Shown piece by piece: positions 16,506-23,700 of a stretch of DNA of 29,507 nt (position 1 is its first letter; each line of letters begins with the position of its first letter). The stretch is from an uncultured Oscillospiraceae bacterium. Its GTDB lineage: Bacteria; Bacillota; Clostridia; Oscillospirales; Oscillospiraceae. The DNA lies in NCBI GenBank assembly GCA_910589085.1, contig CAJUSG010000016.1:12181-41687 (forward strand), written 5' to 3'. The translations under genes and the position numbers were made by a program. The notes under the pieces were generated by a model. That model ran no database searches, was not told where the DNA came from, and saw only the letters and a program-made list of their open reading frames with translations.

Positions 16506-17285
16506 GTGCCGTTGAATGAGGACACCATCCTGACGATGTATCTGGCCTTCTGGCTGACGGTGCTGGGGGCGGCGCTGGGCAGCTTTTTAGACTGTGCGGT
16601 ATCCCGCTGGGCGGCGGGGGAGCGGATGTTTGCCGGGCGGTCCCGGTGTTTTTCCTGCGGGCATATTCTGTCGGTTTTCGATCTGATTCCGGTGTTCAGC
16701 TGGCTTTTTCGCCGTGGAAAGTGCGGATATTGCGGCGAAAAAATTCCGGCGGACTGTCTCTGGGCGGAGCTGGCCGGGGGGAGCATTTTCCTGCTGCTGA
16801 CCCTGACCATCCCTCCTCCGGCGCTGTTCCAGTGGCTGATCTGGGCGGGGCTGCTTCTGGCCCTCGGGCTGGCGGACTGGGCGCGGCAGATCATCCCGAA
16901 CCGCCTTCTGCTGGCCCTGGCAATCAACCGAATTGTGTGGTTTTTTGTATTAAAAGGGGAGTATTTTGCAATATTCGAAACATTTTTAGCCTGTATTGTG
17001 CCGGCGGCACTGTTGGCGCTGGTGCTGGCCGGGGAGTGGCTGACGGGCCGGGAGCTCATGGGCGGCGGAGACATCAAGCTGCTCTTCGCCCTGTCTCTGT
17101 ACCTGACCTGGGCCCAGCTTCTGCTCACGTTGCTGTCCGGCTGTCTTCTGGGGCTGGTGTGGGCGGTCCTGTCCGGCCAGCGGCGGGGGACAGCGGTGCC
17201 CTTCGGACCCTTTCTGGCGGCGGGCGCGGTGCTCACGGTGTGCTGGGGCGGCCCGCTGCTCCAGTGGTATTTCAGCTTGTTTTGA
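16506..17285 (+). CDS. pilD: Prepilin peptidase / N-methyltransferase
   Basis: A 259-residue polytopic membrane aspartyl protease that cleaves after the glycine of class III signals and methylates the new N-terminus. The two catalytic aspartates are visible in LADWARQIIPN and in MGGGDIKLL (GxGD motif). The cytoplasmic zinc loop has CFSC and CGYC pairs. About seven to eight hydrophobic helices are present. The GTG at 16506 follows AGGAGCTGACAGGC. Its substrates are encoded here: the giant pilin, the minor pilins and the two major pilins. Confidence 0.95.
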   Translation: MPLNEDTILTMYLAFWLTVLGAALGSFLDCAVSRWAAGERMFAGRSRCFSCGHILSVFDLIPVFSWLFRRGKCGYCGEKIPADCLWAELAGGSIFLLLTLTIPPPALFQWLIWAGLLLALGLADWARQIIPNRLLLALAINRIVWFFVLKGEYFAIFETFLACIVPAALLALVLAGEWLTGRELMGGGDIKLLFALSLYLTWAQLLLTLLSGCLLGLVWAVLSGQRRGTAVPFGPFLAAGAVLTVCWGGPLLQWYFSLF

Positions 17286-17303
17286 GAAAAGGAGAGAAAA
17301 CCT

Positions 17304-18281
17304 ATGGGAAAGATGCGGCTTGGCTTCGATCTGGGCAGCAGCAGCATGAAAATCGCGATTGTCCGGCAGGGCGGCCCGGTCCGGCTGGAGGAGGTCCGCC
17401 TGCCGGAAAACCTGATGGACGGCAGCGGAACCATCGCTCTGCCCCACGTATTTACCCAGTTTTTGCGCCAGACCAAGAAGGAGCTGTCCCTTCCCAGGGC
17501 CCCTGCGGCCCTGGTGCTGCCCCCCAGCCAGGTGATCTGCCGGCTGGTGACCATGCCCAGGATGACGACCGGGCAGCTGGAGATGAACCTGCCCTATGAG
17601 TTCTCCGACTTTATCCAGGGGGTGGCGGACCAGTACCACTGCGACTACGCCCTGTGCCAGCCCTCCCGGCAGGAGGAGGAGGAAAACGGGGTGCCCATGA
17701 TGGCGGCCGCCGCCGCCAAGAGCACCCTGGCGGGCTATCATAGGATGTTCTCCCAGGCGGGCGTCCGGCTGAAAACCGTTCTGCCCCAGGAGATGGCGCT
17801 GATTCAGCTGACCCGGGCGGCAGAGAAGGAGTTCTGCTTTGTGGACCTGGGCCACCAGGCCACCCGCATCACGGTGGTGTGGCGGGACCGGGTTCAGGCC
17901 ACCCGGCAGATCGCCCTGGGAGGGCGCAGTCTGGACATGGTGGTGGCCGACGAGCTGGGGGTGGACGCCTTTCTGGCGGGCACCTATAAGATGGAGAACT
18001 ACCACGAGATCCAGTCCAGCCCCGCCGTGGCCGAGCTGTGTGAGCGCATCGCCGTGGAGATTTTAAAGGTGGTCAATTTTTACCAGTTTACCTATCGCTC
18101 CAGCGAGCTGAGCACCATCTGTCTGGTGGGAGGCGGGGCGGCCCTCCCGGCTCTGCGGCAGGCCATCGCCGATGTGGTGGGCCTGGAGCTGCTGGCCCCG
18201 GAGGACCTGCTGCCAGCCGCCGGCCAGGGGGCGGCCGCCGGTATTTTCGCCGCAGGCGCGGCGCTGGGAGGTCAGACATGA
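17304..18281 (+). CDS. pilM: PilM, actin-like pilus assembly protein
   Basis: A 325-residue cytoplasmic ATPase-fold protein that links the PilN/PilO membrane complex to the motor. The N-terminus RLGFDLGSSSMKIAIV is the phosphate-1 loop of the actin/FtsA superfamily; FVDLGHQATRITVV (phosphate 2) and ICLVGGGAALPAL (adenosine loop) follow in the expected order. An AAAAKSTLAGY region joins the subdomains. Its TGA overlaps the next ATG. Order pilM-pilN-pilO is the standard one. Confidence 0.92.
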   Translation: MGKMRLGFDLGSSSMKIAIVRQGGPVRLEEVRLPENLMDGSGTIALPHVFTQFLRQTKKELSLPRAPAALVLPPSQVICRLVTMPRMTTGQLEMNLPYEFSDFIQGVADQYHCDYALCQPSRQEEEENGVPMMAAAAAKSTLAGYHRMFSQAGVRLKTVLPQEMALIQLTRAAEKEFCFVDLGHQATRITVVWRDRVQATRQIALGGRSLDMVVADELGVDAFLAGTYKMENYHEIQSSPAVAELCERIAVEILKVVNFYQFTYRSSELSTICLVGGGAALPALRQAIADVVGLELLAPEDLLPAAGQGAAAGIFAAGAALGGQT

Positions 18282-18835
18282 ACAGAAAAAAAGGGGCATA
18301 CCCCACCAAACGGACCATGAACCTGTTTTATAAGCCCGACCGCACCACAAAGCCCGCCACCGTGGCGCTCTATGTGCTGTTCGCCCTGACCTGCGTGCTG
18401 GGGCTGGGCAAGGTGACGGTATATGACCTGTGGGCGGAGACCCGTGGGGCGGAGCAGACCGCGGCCGGGGAGCAGACCCGGCTGGAGGGAATCATGGCGG
18501 AGCTGGCCGACTACAGCGAGGTGCAGGAGCGCTACAGCCTCTACTCCGCCACCGAGGAGGAGCGGGCGGCAATCGACCGGATGGAGGTGCTGGAGCTGCT
18601 GGACGGGGCCCTGGGGGGCTCGGCGGAGCTGAACACCGTGGCCATCGGCGGCGACGCGGTGCAGCTCCAGTTCTCCGGGGTCACCCTGGCCGAGACCGCC
18701 CGCATCGTCCGGGCGCTGGAGGCATCCCCCATTGTGGCGGGCACCAGAGTCAACACGGCCTCCACCACGGAGGGGTCGGGGGCGCTGGTCCAGGCCAGCG
18801 TATTCATTCAGTTGCAGAAGGAGGAGGGACCATGA
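18278..18835 (+). CDS. pilN: PilN-like pilus alignment protein
   Basis: A 185-residue bitopic membrane protein. A 28-residue cytoplasmic N-terminus containing MNLFYKPDR (the counterpart of the PilN INLLP motif that binds PilM) is followed by one membrane helix (about 29-47), a coiled coil (50-105) and a ferredoxin-like domain (110-182). It is coupled by ATGA overlaps to pilM and pilO. Assigned by position, topology and size; sequence similarity to proteobacterial PilN is low. Confidence 0.8.
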   Translation: MNRKKGAYPTKRTMNLFYKPDRTTKPATVALYVLFALTCVLGLGKVTVYDLWAETRGAEQTAAGEQTRLEGIMAELADYSEVQERYSLYSATEEERAAIDRMEVLELLDGALGGSAELNTVAIGGDAVQLQFSGVTLAETARIVRALEASPIVAGTRVNTASTTEGSGALVQASVFIQLQKEEGP

Positions 18836-19371
18836 AACGAAGCTTAACCGCCCGGGAGTGGATTCTGCTGGGCCTGCTGGGGGTGGTTGCCCTGGTCAGC
18901 GGCTATGTGATGCTGTTTTACATGCCCATGACCGCCCGGCGGGACGCCGCCCGGGAGGAGACCGAGCTGTGCCGGCTGCAGGCCGAGGCCGCCCAGGTCC
19001 GGCTGGAGGAGAAGCGCCGCATGGAGCGGGAGCTGGAGGAGCTCTTCGCCGGGGAGGGGGAGCCCGTGCGGCTGGCCGACTACGACAACCTGCAGCCCGT
19101 CATGCTGGAGCTGAACACGGTCCTCTCCGAAACGGAGGACTACAGCCTGTCCTTCGGGACGGTGGACACCTCCCGGACCATTGTCCGCCGGAGTATCTCC
19201 CTCAGCTTTACCAGCGGCAGCTATGAGGCCGCCCGGGCCACCCTCCGGCATCTGTGCGGCAGCGCCTACCGCTGTCTGCTGGACAGCGTGGACCTCTCTA
19301 TCAGTGGGGAGAACGGAGGGAGCGTCTCGGTCAACGGCGTCCTTCTGTTCTTTGAGTACCTGCCGAAATAG
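18832..19371 (+). CDS. pilO: PilO-like pilus alignment protein
   Basis: A 179-residue bitopic protein. The ATG at 18832 overlaps the pilN stop (ATGA) and is preceded by GGAGGAGGGACC. One membrane helix (about 11-31, WILLGLLGVVALVSGYVMLFY) is followed by a long charged coiled coil (35-85) and a ferredoxin-like fold ending GVLLFFEYLPK. It pairs with PilN. No PilP or PilQ secretin follows, as expected for a cell without an outer membrane. Confidence 0.8.
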   Translation: MKRSLTAREWILLGLLGVVALVSGYVMLFYMPMTARRDAAREETELCRLQAEAAQVRLEEKRRMERELEELFAGEGEPVRLADYDNLQPVMLELNTVLSETEDYSLSFGTVDTSRTIVRRSISLSFTSGSYEAARATLRHLCGSAYRCLLDSVDLSISGENGGSVSVNGVLLFFEYLPK

Positions 19372-19383
19372 ACAGGATGGCCC

Positions 19384-19412
19384 TTGACTTTATTGCTTAA
19401 CTGTGTTAAAGT
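19384..19412 (+). promoter_or_regulatory. Sigma-A promoter of tyrA
   Basis: TTGACT (-35), 17-bp spacer and TAAAGT (-10) preceded by TGT (extended -10). It lies 36 bp before the tyrA start and just after the pilO stop, so tyrA is probably transcribed separately from the pilus genes. Confidence 0.7.
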
Positions 19413-19448
19413 ATCCCTGCCGCTTCGGCGGAGAATCGAGGGATCATT

Positions 19449-20318
19449 GTGAAAAAAAATATTGTCATCGTGGGCCTGGGCCTGATTGGCGGGTCTATGG
19501 CCAGAGCCTTGAGAGGATTTGAGGATTTTGACGTCGTGGGGGTGGACGTGAGCCAGCCCACCCTGCGCTACGCCCTGGAGCAGGGGGTGGTGGACCGAAC
19601 GGAGGAGGACCCCGTGAGGGCGCTGGCCCAGGGAGACCTGGTGTTTCTCTGCCTCCACCCCCAGGGGATTCTGGACTTTATGGACCGGCACCGGGAGCAC
19701 TTTAAAAAGGGCGCTATGGTCACCGATGTGTGCGGGGTGAAGGGGGCCGTGCTGGAGGGGGCGGCGGCCCTGCCCGAGTATGTGTCCTTCCTGGGAGGAC
19801 ACCCGATGGCGGGCAGCGAGCGCTCCGGAATCCAGCACTCCGTGACCCACATGTTCCGGGGGGCGCACTACATCCTGACCCCCAACGGCCAGACCAAGCC
19901 GGAGCACCTGGAGCTGATGCGAAGGGTGGCCGCCTACATCGGCTGCGTCGATGTGGTGGAGACCTCGCCGGAACAGCACGACGCCATTATCGCTTACACC
20001 AGCCAGATGATGCATATTATCGCGGTGGCCGTCTGCGACGACCCCAGTTTGTTCCAGTACCGGGGCTTTGAGGGGGGCTCCTTCCGGGGCTGCACCCGGG
20101 TGGCCGCCCTGGATGTGCCCCTGTGGACCCAGCTGTTTACCATGAACGCCGGGGCGCTGTGCGGGGCGCTGGAACGGCTGGAGGAGAATCTGCGGGGATA
20201 CCGTATGGCGCTCCAGACCGGTGACCGGGCGGGGCTGGTGGACAGGCTGTCCAACGCCGCCGCGCGAAAACGGGAGATGAACAGGCTGGATCAATTTGAA
20301 CAGATCAACAACGACTGA
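19449..20318 (+). CDS. tyrA: Prephenate dehydrogenase
   Basis: A 289-residue NAD-dependent enzyme converting prephenate to 4-hydroxyphenylpyruvate in tyrosine synthesis. The Rossmann loop GLGLIGGSMARAL is near residue 9, LGGHPMAGSERSG (substrate-binding His/Ser region) near 117, and an all-helical C-terminal domain follows. It lacks an ACT domain, so feedback control by tyrosine would have to act differently or be weak. The start is a GTG 8 bp after GAGGG. It has its own promoter and a following hairpin and stands alone between pilus and flagellin loci. Confidence 0.94.
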   Translation: MKKNIVIVGLGLIGGSMARALRGFEDFDVVGVDVSQPTLRYALEQGVVDRTEEDPVRALAQGDLVFLCLHPQGILDFMDRHREHFKKGAMVTDVCGVKGAVLEGAAALPEYVSFLGGHPMAGSERSGIQHSVTHMFRGAHYILTPNGQTKPEHLELMRRVAAYIGCVDVVETSPEQHDAIIAYTSQMMHIIAVAVCDDPSLFQYRGFEGGSFRGCTRVAALDVPLWTQLFTMNAGALCGALERLEENLRGYRMALQTGDRAGLVDRLSNAAARKREMNRLDQFEQINND

Positions 20319-20326
20319 AAGACGAC

Positions 20327-20358
20327 AGAGCGCCCTGGCCATCCGGCCAGGGCGCTCT
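20327..20358. terminator. Hairpin after tyrA, between convergent genes
   Basis: AGAGCGCCCTGGCC, loop ATCC, GGCCAGGGCGCTCT: a perfect 14-bp stem starting 9 bp after the tyrA stop. It lies between tyrA (plus) and flagellin (minus). The T tract is weak on both strands, so it may serve as a bidirectional but imperfect terminator. The following 160 bp up to the flagellin stop are AT-rich with no other clear element. Confidence 0.6.
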
Positions 20359-20521
20359 GCCTGTGTGTGTTGTAAAAGGAGAGGGAGAAATGGGAGATAC
20401 ATGGTGTAGCTTGGCTACGGTGTTATCATAAAATATAAATACGGCAATTTCATGACCTTCCCGTGAACTTTTTGTAAACTCCAATTTCTGCGGAATTTTG
20501 CCCCCTCCGGTCAGGCTATTC

Positions 20522-22906
20522 TTAGCCCAGCAGCTGGAGAACGCCCTGAGGCACCTGATTGGCCTGGGCCAGCATGGCCTGGGCGGACTGCACCAGAATG
20601 TTGTTCTTGGTGTAGGCCATCATTTCCTCGGCGACATCGGTGTCGCGGATGGTGCTCTCGGCGTCCTGGATGTTCTCCGCCATCACGGACAGGTTGTTGG
20701 CGGTGTGCTCCAGACGGTTCTGGTAGGCGCCCAGATCACCACGGACGGAGGAGACCTGATTGATGGCGTTCTTGATGGTGTTGATCGCAGCAGAGGCCTT
20801 TTCGGCAGTGCCGATGTTCAGATTGGAAATGCCCAGAGCGGTGGTCTTCATGCTGCCGATCTTGACGCCCAGCTGGTTGTAGCTCTCGCTGGTGTCGCCA
20901 ATCTGGAGCTTCAGCTCCTGGCCGCCGCCGCCAACCTTGGTCTTCATGGAGAATACATTGGCCAGCTGATCCTTGGTCTTGTAGGTCTCGGTGGAGTCCG
21001 CCTTCTTATAGATGGCCAGACCGACCTTCGCGTCGTTGTTGCCGCCGTTGTTCACGGAAATCTCGAAGTTGTCGGTGGAGCCGCCGAAGCCAGCGGAGAT
21101 CTTGCTCAGAGCCAGATCCAGGTCGGCAGCCTCCGCGTCCGTCAGCTTGACAACGCCGGTGCCAGCGGCAACCTTGCTGTCAGAGCCCACAGAGAGGGTG
21201 ACGGTCTTGCCGTCAATGGTGATCTCGGTGCCGTCCTTCAGATCGTCGGTGGTGATCTCAAACACGGTGTTGGCGCGGGCGGCGGCGTTGGCCACGGAGC
21301 CAGCGGTCACAACGTTAGTACCGGCAGTGTGGTTGCCCTCGTATTTGCCGCCGGTGATGGAGACGTCCCAGTCAAAGTTGCCCTTGATGTTGTCGGCGGT
21401 GGGGTCGTCCTTCAGGGTGAACTTCAGCTTGGTGCCATCGACCTCAACGTCGTACTTGGCACCGTTAAATTCGAAGTCCTCCAGCACGGCGCCTGCGGTG
21501 CCGTTCATCTCCGCGAAGACCTTTTTAACAATGTCCTCCGCAGTGTCATCGGCCTCAATCTCAACGTCGGCGGCAATGTCAGTGCCGTTGAGCTTCACGG
21601 AGGTGGTGATATCCCCGGCAGGAGCGCCGCCGCCAGCGGCAGGGGCAGCAACAGTGCCGATGGTAGCCTCGGTGCCGTCCCAAGTGGTGTTGTCAGCATC
21701 AATCGTAGCGGTCACACCGCCAGCGTTGATGGCCACGTTGCCAGCCCAGTCGGCTGCGGCGATAGTCTGGGTAGCGGTCCCCTCGGGGGTCGTAACGGTA
21801 ACGGTCTTATCACCGGTATCCGCACCACCAGCCAGCGTGACATTGCCAAGCACATCATTGTTGTTAGAGGCCTGTGTGTCAATCTTTCCAGCACCAGTGA
21901 CCGTGAAATTGCTGAAATCGATGCCGCCGTCACCAGTCTTGTCGGCCAAACCCTGAACCAGGGTCTGAATGTCGGAGGCCTGATACTCTTTGGCGTCCTT
22001 CAAGGTAACGGTTACAGTGTTGCTTGCCTGATCCCACTCGGCTTTGTCAGCAGCTTGAGTGCTGTCATACACAAACTTGAAGTTAATATCATTACCAATG
22101 GAACCCTGAGCATCCGCATCGGTGAAGGTCAGGTCGGCCAAGCCATCCGCGCCAACAGCAGTAGCGCCAGTATCAGCGGCAGCAGTGGTAAAGCTCATCT
22201 TGACATCGCCAGCGGTAGTGAGGCCGGTGGCGGCTACATTCGAGACGCCATTGGGCAGAGCGTCAGCCGCAGTGAAGCCACCGCCGGCAGCTCCGTCAGC
22301 GCCGCCGGCAACAGCCTTCAGGTCGGAGAAGTCCATGGTGAAGACGGTCTTCTGCGCGGTGGTGGAATCGCCGTCCAGAATGGTCTGCTCACCGGTGACA
22401 GCGGAGGGATCACCAGCGCCGTTCCACACCTGGTCAATGATGCGGCTGGAGCCGTCAACGGTAACAGTGGCACCGTCCACATCCCAGTCGCCATTCAGGA
22501 GCTGGATGCCGTTGAAGTTGGCGGACTCGGCGATGCGGTCGATTTCTTCCAGAAGCTGGTCAACCTCCTTCTGGAGGGCGGCGCGGTCCACTTCGTTGTC
22601 GTAAGTGCCGTTGGCGGACTGGGTAGCCAGGTAGTCCATGCGGTTGAGCATGTCCTGAATCTCCTGCATGGCGCCCTCAGCGGTCTTTACCAGGGAGATG
22701 CCGTCCTTGACGTTCTTCTGGGCGGCGTTCAGGCCGGTGATCTGGGCGCGCATCTTCTCGGAAATGGCCAGACCGGCGGCGTCGTCGCCGGCGCGGTTGA
22801 TCTTGTAGCCGGAGGAGAGCTTCTCCAGGTTCTTGGCCACGGCGGAGGTGTTGGTGTTGTAGTTGCGATAGGCCGACATGGCCATGATATTGTGCTGAAT
22901 CCTCAT
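20522..22906 (-). CDS. fliC: Flagellin, long form with large variable domain
   Basis: A 794-residue filament subunit. The conserved N-terminal D0/D1 part (about 1-140) starts MRIQHNIMAMSAYR and holds LATQSANGT and LEEIDRIAESANFNGIQLL, the region matching the TLR5-recognised site of other flagellins. The conserved C-terminus (about 650-794) ends LAQANQVPQGVLQLLG. Between them lies a hypervariable, threonine-, aspartate- and glycine-rich domain of about 500 residues, versus none in short (about 270-residue) Firmicutes flagellins. It lies downstream of csrA on the same strand with a structured leader. The start follows GGAAGGAG. No FliW, FliS or other flagellar gene is in the window, so this looks detached from the main flagellar cluster. 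Confidence 0.96.
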   Translation of the reverse strand: MRIQHNIMAMSAYRNYNTNTSAVAKNLEKLSSGYKINRAGDDAAGLAISEKMRAQITGLNAAQKNVKDGISLVKTAEGAMQEIQDMLNRMDYLATQSANGTYDNEVDRAALQKEVDQLLEEIDRIAESANFNGIQLLNGDWDVDGATVTVDGSSRIIDQVWNGAGDPSAVTGEQTILDGDSTTAQKTVFTMDFSDLKAVAGGADGAAGGGFTAADALPNGVSNVAATGLTTAGDVKMSFTTAAADTGATAVGADGLADLTFTDADAQGSIGNDINFKFVYDSTQAADKAEWDQASNTVTVTLKDAKEYQASDIQTLVQGLADKTGDGGIDFSNFTVTGAGKIDTQASNNNDVLGNVTLAGGADTGDKTVTVTTPEGTATQTIAAADWAGNVAINAGGVTATIDADNTTWDGTEATIGTVAAPAAGGGAPAGDITTSVKLNGTDIAADVEIEADDTAEDIVKKVFAEMNGTAGAVLEDFEFNGAKYDVEVDGTKLKFTLKDDPTADNIKGNFDWDVSITGGKYEGNHTAGTNVVTAGSVANAAARANTVFEITTDDLKDGTEITIDGKTVTLSVGSDSKVAAGTGVVKLTDAEAADLDLALSKISAGFGGSTDNFEISVNNGGNNDAKVGLAIYKKADSTETYKTKDQLANVFSMKTKVGGGGQELKLQIGDTSESYNQLGVKIGSMKTTALGISNLNIGTAEKASAAINTIKNAINQVSSVRGDLGAYQNRLEHTANNLSVMAENIQDAESTIRDTDVAEEMMAYTKNNILVQSAQAMLAQANQVPQGVLQLLG

Positions 22907-22907
22907 T

Positions 22908-22929
22908 TTAATTGACTCCTTCCAATTAA
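22908..22929 (-). promoter_or_regulatory. Flagellin ribosome-site hairpin (probable CsrA site)
   Basis: On the minus strand TTAATTG, loop GAAGGAGT, CAATTAA: a perfect 7-bp stem whose loop carries the ribosome site AAGGAG and the GGA core, ending 1 nt before the ATG. This is the layout of CsrA-repressed flagellin messages in Firmicutes and fits the csrA gene just upstream. Confidence 0.65.
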
Positions 22930-22951
22930 TAAAATGATATTGTTGAGGGAT

Positions 22952-23040
22952 TCCGGCGCGCCGGAGCGTCCTTTTACCGGCGCTGGGCGGAGTACCGACC
23001 GCGGCGCCCCTGTGGCCACAGCGGCGGTCCGTTCCGGTAC
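22952..23040 (-). promoter_or_regulatory. Two GC-rich hairpins between csrA and flagellin
   Basis: GTACCG...CGGTAC (22992-23040) encloses imperfect arms and a central palindrome TGTGGCCACA (23011-23020). A second element, TCCGGCGCGCCGGA (22952-22965), is a perfect 14-bp palindrome. Neither is followed by a T tract. They may be mRNA processing barriers that give flagellin and csrA different transcript levels, or leader structures of a separate flagellin transcript. I found no convincing sigma-28 promoter in this gap. Confidence 0.45.
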
Positions 23041-23063
23041 GGGGCTATATTTCAGCCGGCTCG

Positions 23064-23435
23064 TCAGCCAGGTGAAACCTGATCGGTTGGCGCTTCCCTT
23101 CCGGCGGCGGGGAACATGCAGTTCAGCTGCCGGCGCAGGGCGCGCACATTTTCGTCCGCGCTGTCCATCTGCTCCAGCAGAAGGCGCATGGCGGACAGGG
23201 CCTGGGCCTTGCTCCGGTCCCAGGGGAGCTCGCGCCTGTAGCGGCGGCGGGCGTCGAACACGCAGCCGGGGCGCTCCCCGCCGTCCCGCTCCAGGACCTC
23301 GCCCCGTAAAATGGGGACCTCCCGGGGGGCGTGGATGGCGAGCTTGCAGTGGTCGCCGGACATGCGGTCCAGCTGGACCACCACATCGCTGCCGATGGTC
23401 AGATATTCCCCCGGCAGAAGGGTCAGGCAGAGCAT
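23064..23435 (-). CDS. csrA: CsrA-like RNA-binding regulator with C-terminal extension
   Basis: A 123-residue protein. Residues 1-50 follow CsrA strand by strand: MLCLTLLPGEYLTIG, GDHCKLAIHAPREVPILR. Conserved L4, G9, E10, IG (14-15), GD (27-28), AP (36-37), EV (39-40) and R44 are present, but the RNA-contact residues R6, R7 and H43 of E. coli CsrA are L6, L7 and L43 here. A 70-residue tail (54-123) with a Trp-containing segment and a coiled-coil-like helix replaces the usual short end; normal CsrA is 60-75 residues. CsrA proteins block translation of flagellin mRNA in Firmicutes; the flagellin gene follows 157 bp downstream. The start ATG follows AAGGGAG. RNA binding may be altered. Confidence 0.82.
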   Translation of the reverse strand: MLCLTLLPGEYLTIGSDVVVQLDRMSGDHCKLAIHAPREVPILRGEVLERDGGERPGCVFDARRRYRRELPWDRSKAQALSAMRLLLEQMDSADENVRALRRQLNCMFPAAGREAPTDQVSPG

Positions 23436-23479
23436 GGCTTCAACTCCCTTTCTCAGCGGCGGAGGATTCCCTTCCCCGC

Positions 23480-23700
23480 CCTCTCATCGTCATAATGTTT
23501 TGGACGCCCGTCTCCGGGCTTCAGGCGCGATTCGTGGAAAGACGCCCTCTCGTTTCCCGCGCTCCCGCCCGGAAAACGCTGAGCGCGCCGCCGCGAGCCC
23601 GATTCGGGTGTGGCCGCGGCGCCGGGCTCAACGCTCCCCCGACAGGTTGACGGGCGTTCACCGCCGTCCCAAGCGGCAATAAAGCAAAGCGTCAGGCGCT
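23480..23700 (-). ncRNA. Candidate TnpB/TldR-type guide RNA
   Basis: On the minus strand the end of the TnpB-like gene runs into a chain of hairpins: AAAGCG/CGCTTT over the stop codon, GACGG.../...CCGTC around GGTGAACGCC (23649-23668), GAGCCCG/CGGGCTC (23595-23629), CGTTTTCC/GGGAAACG (about 23549-23577), and GCCCG-GAGA-CGGGC (23506-23519). TnpB right-end RNAs (omega/reRNAs) overlap the gene's 3' end and end in a short hairpin followed by the guide. By that rule the guide would begin within GTCCAAAACATTATGACG (from 23505 downward). The exact boundary is not visible. Confidence 0.45.

Noticed and set aside
20498..22915. Long open frame on the plus strand opposite flagellin (about 805 codons)
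   Set aside because: A mirror of the repetitive flagellin codon pattern; no ribosome site, no recognisable domain, low-complexity Gly/Val/Leu content.
23453..23691. Possible small gene between csrA and the TnpB-like gene
   Set aside because: The only open frame is an out-of-frame shadow running out of the TnpB-like gene; Arg/Gly/Ser-rich, no own start. RNA structure explains the stretch better.
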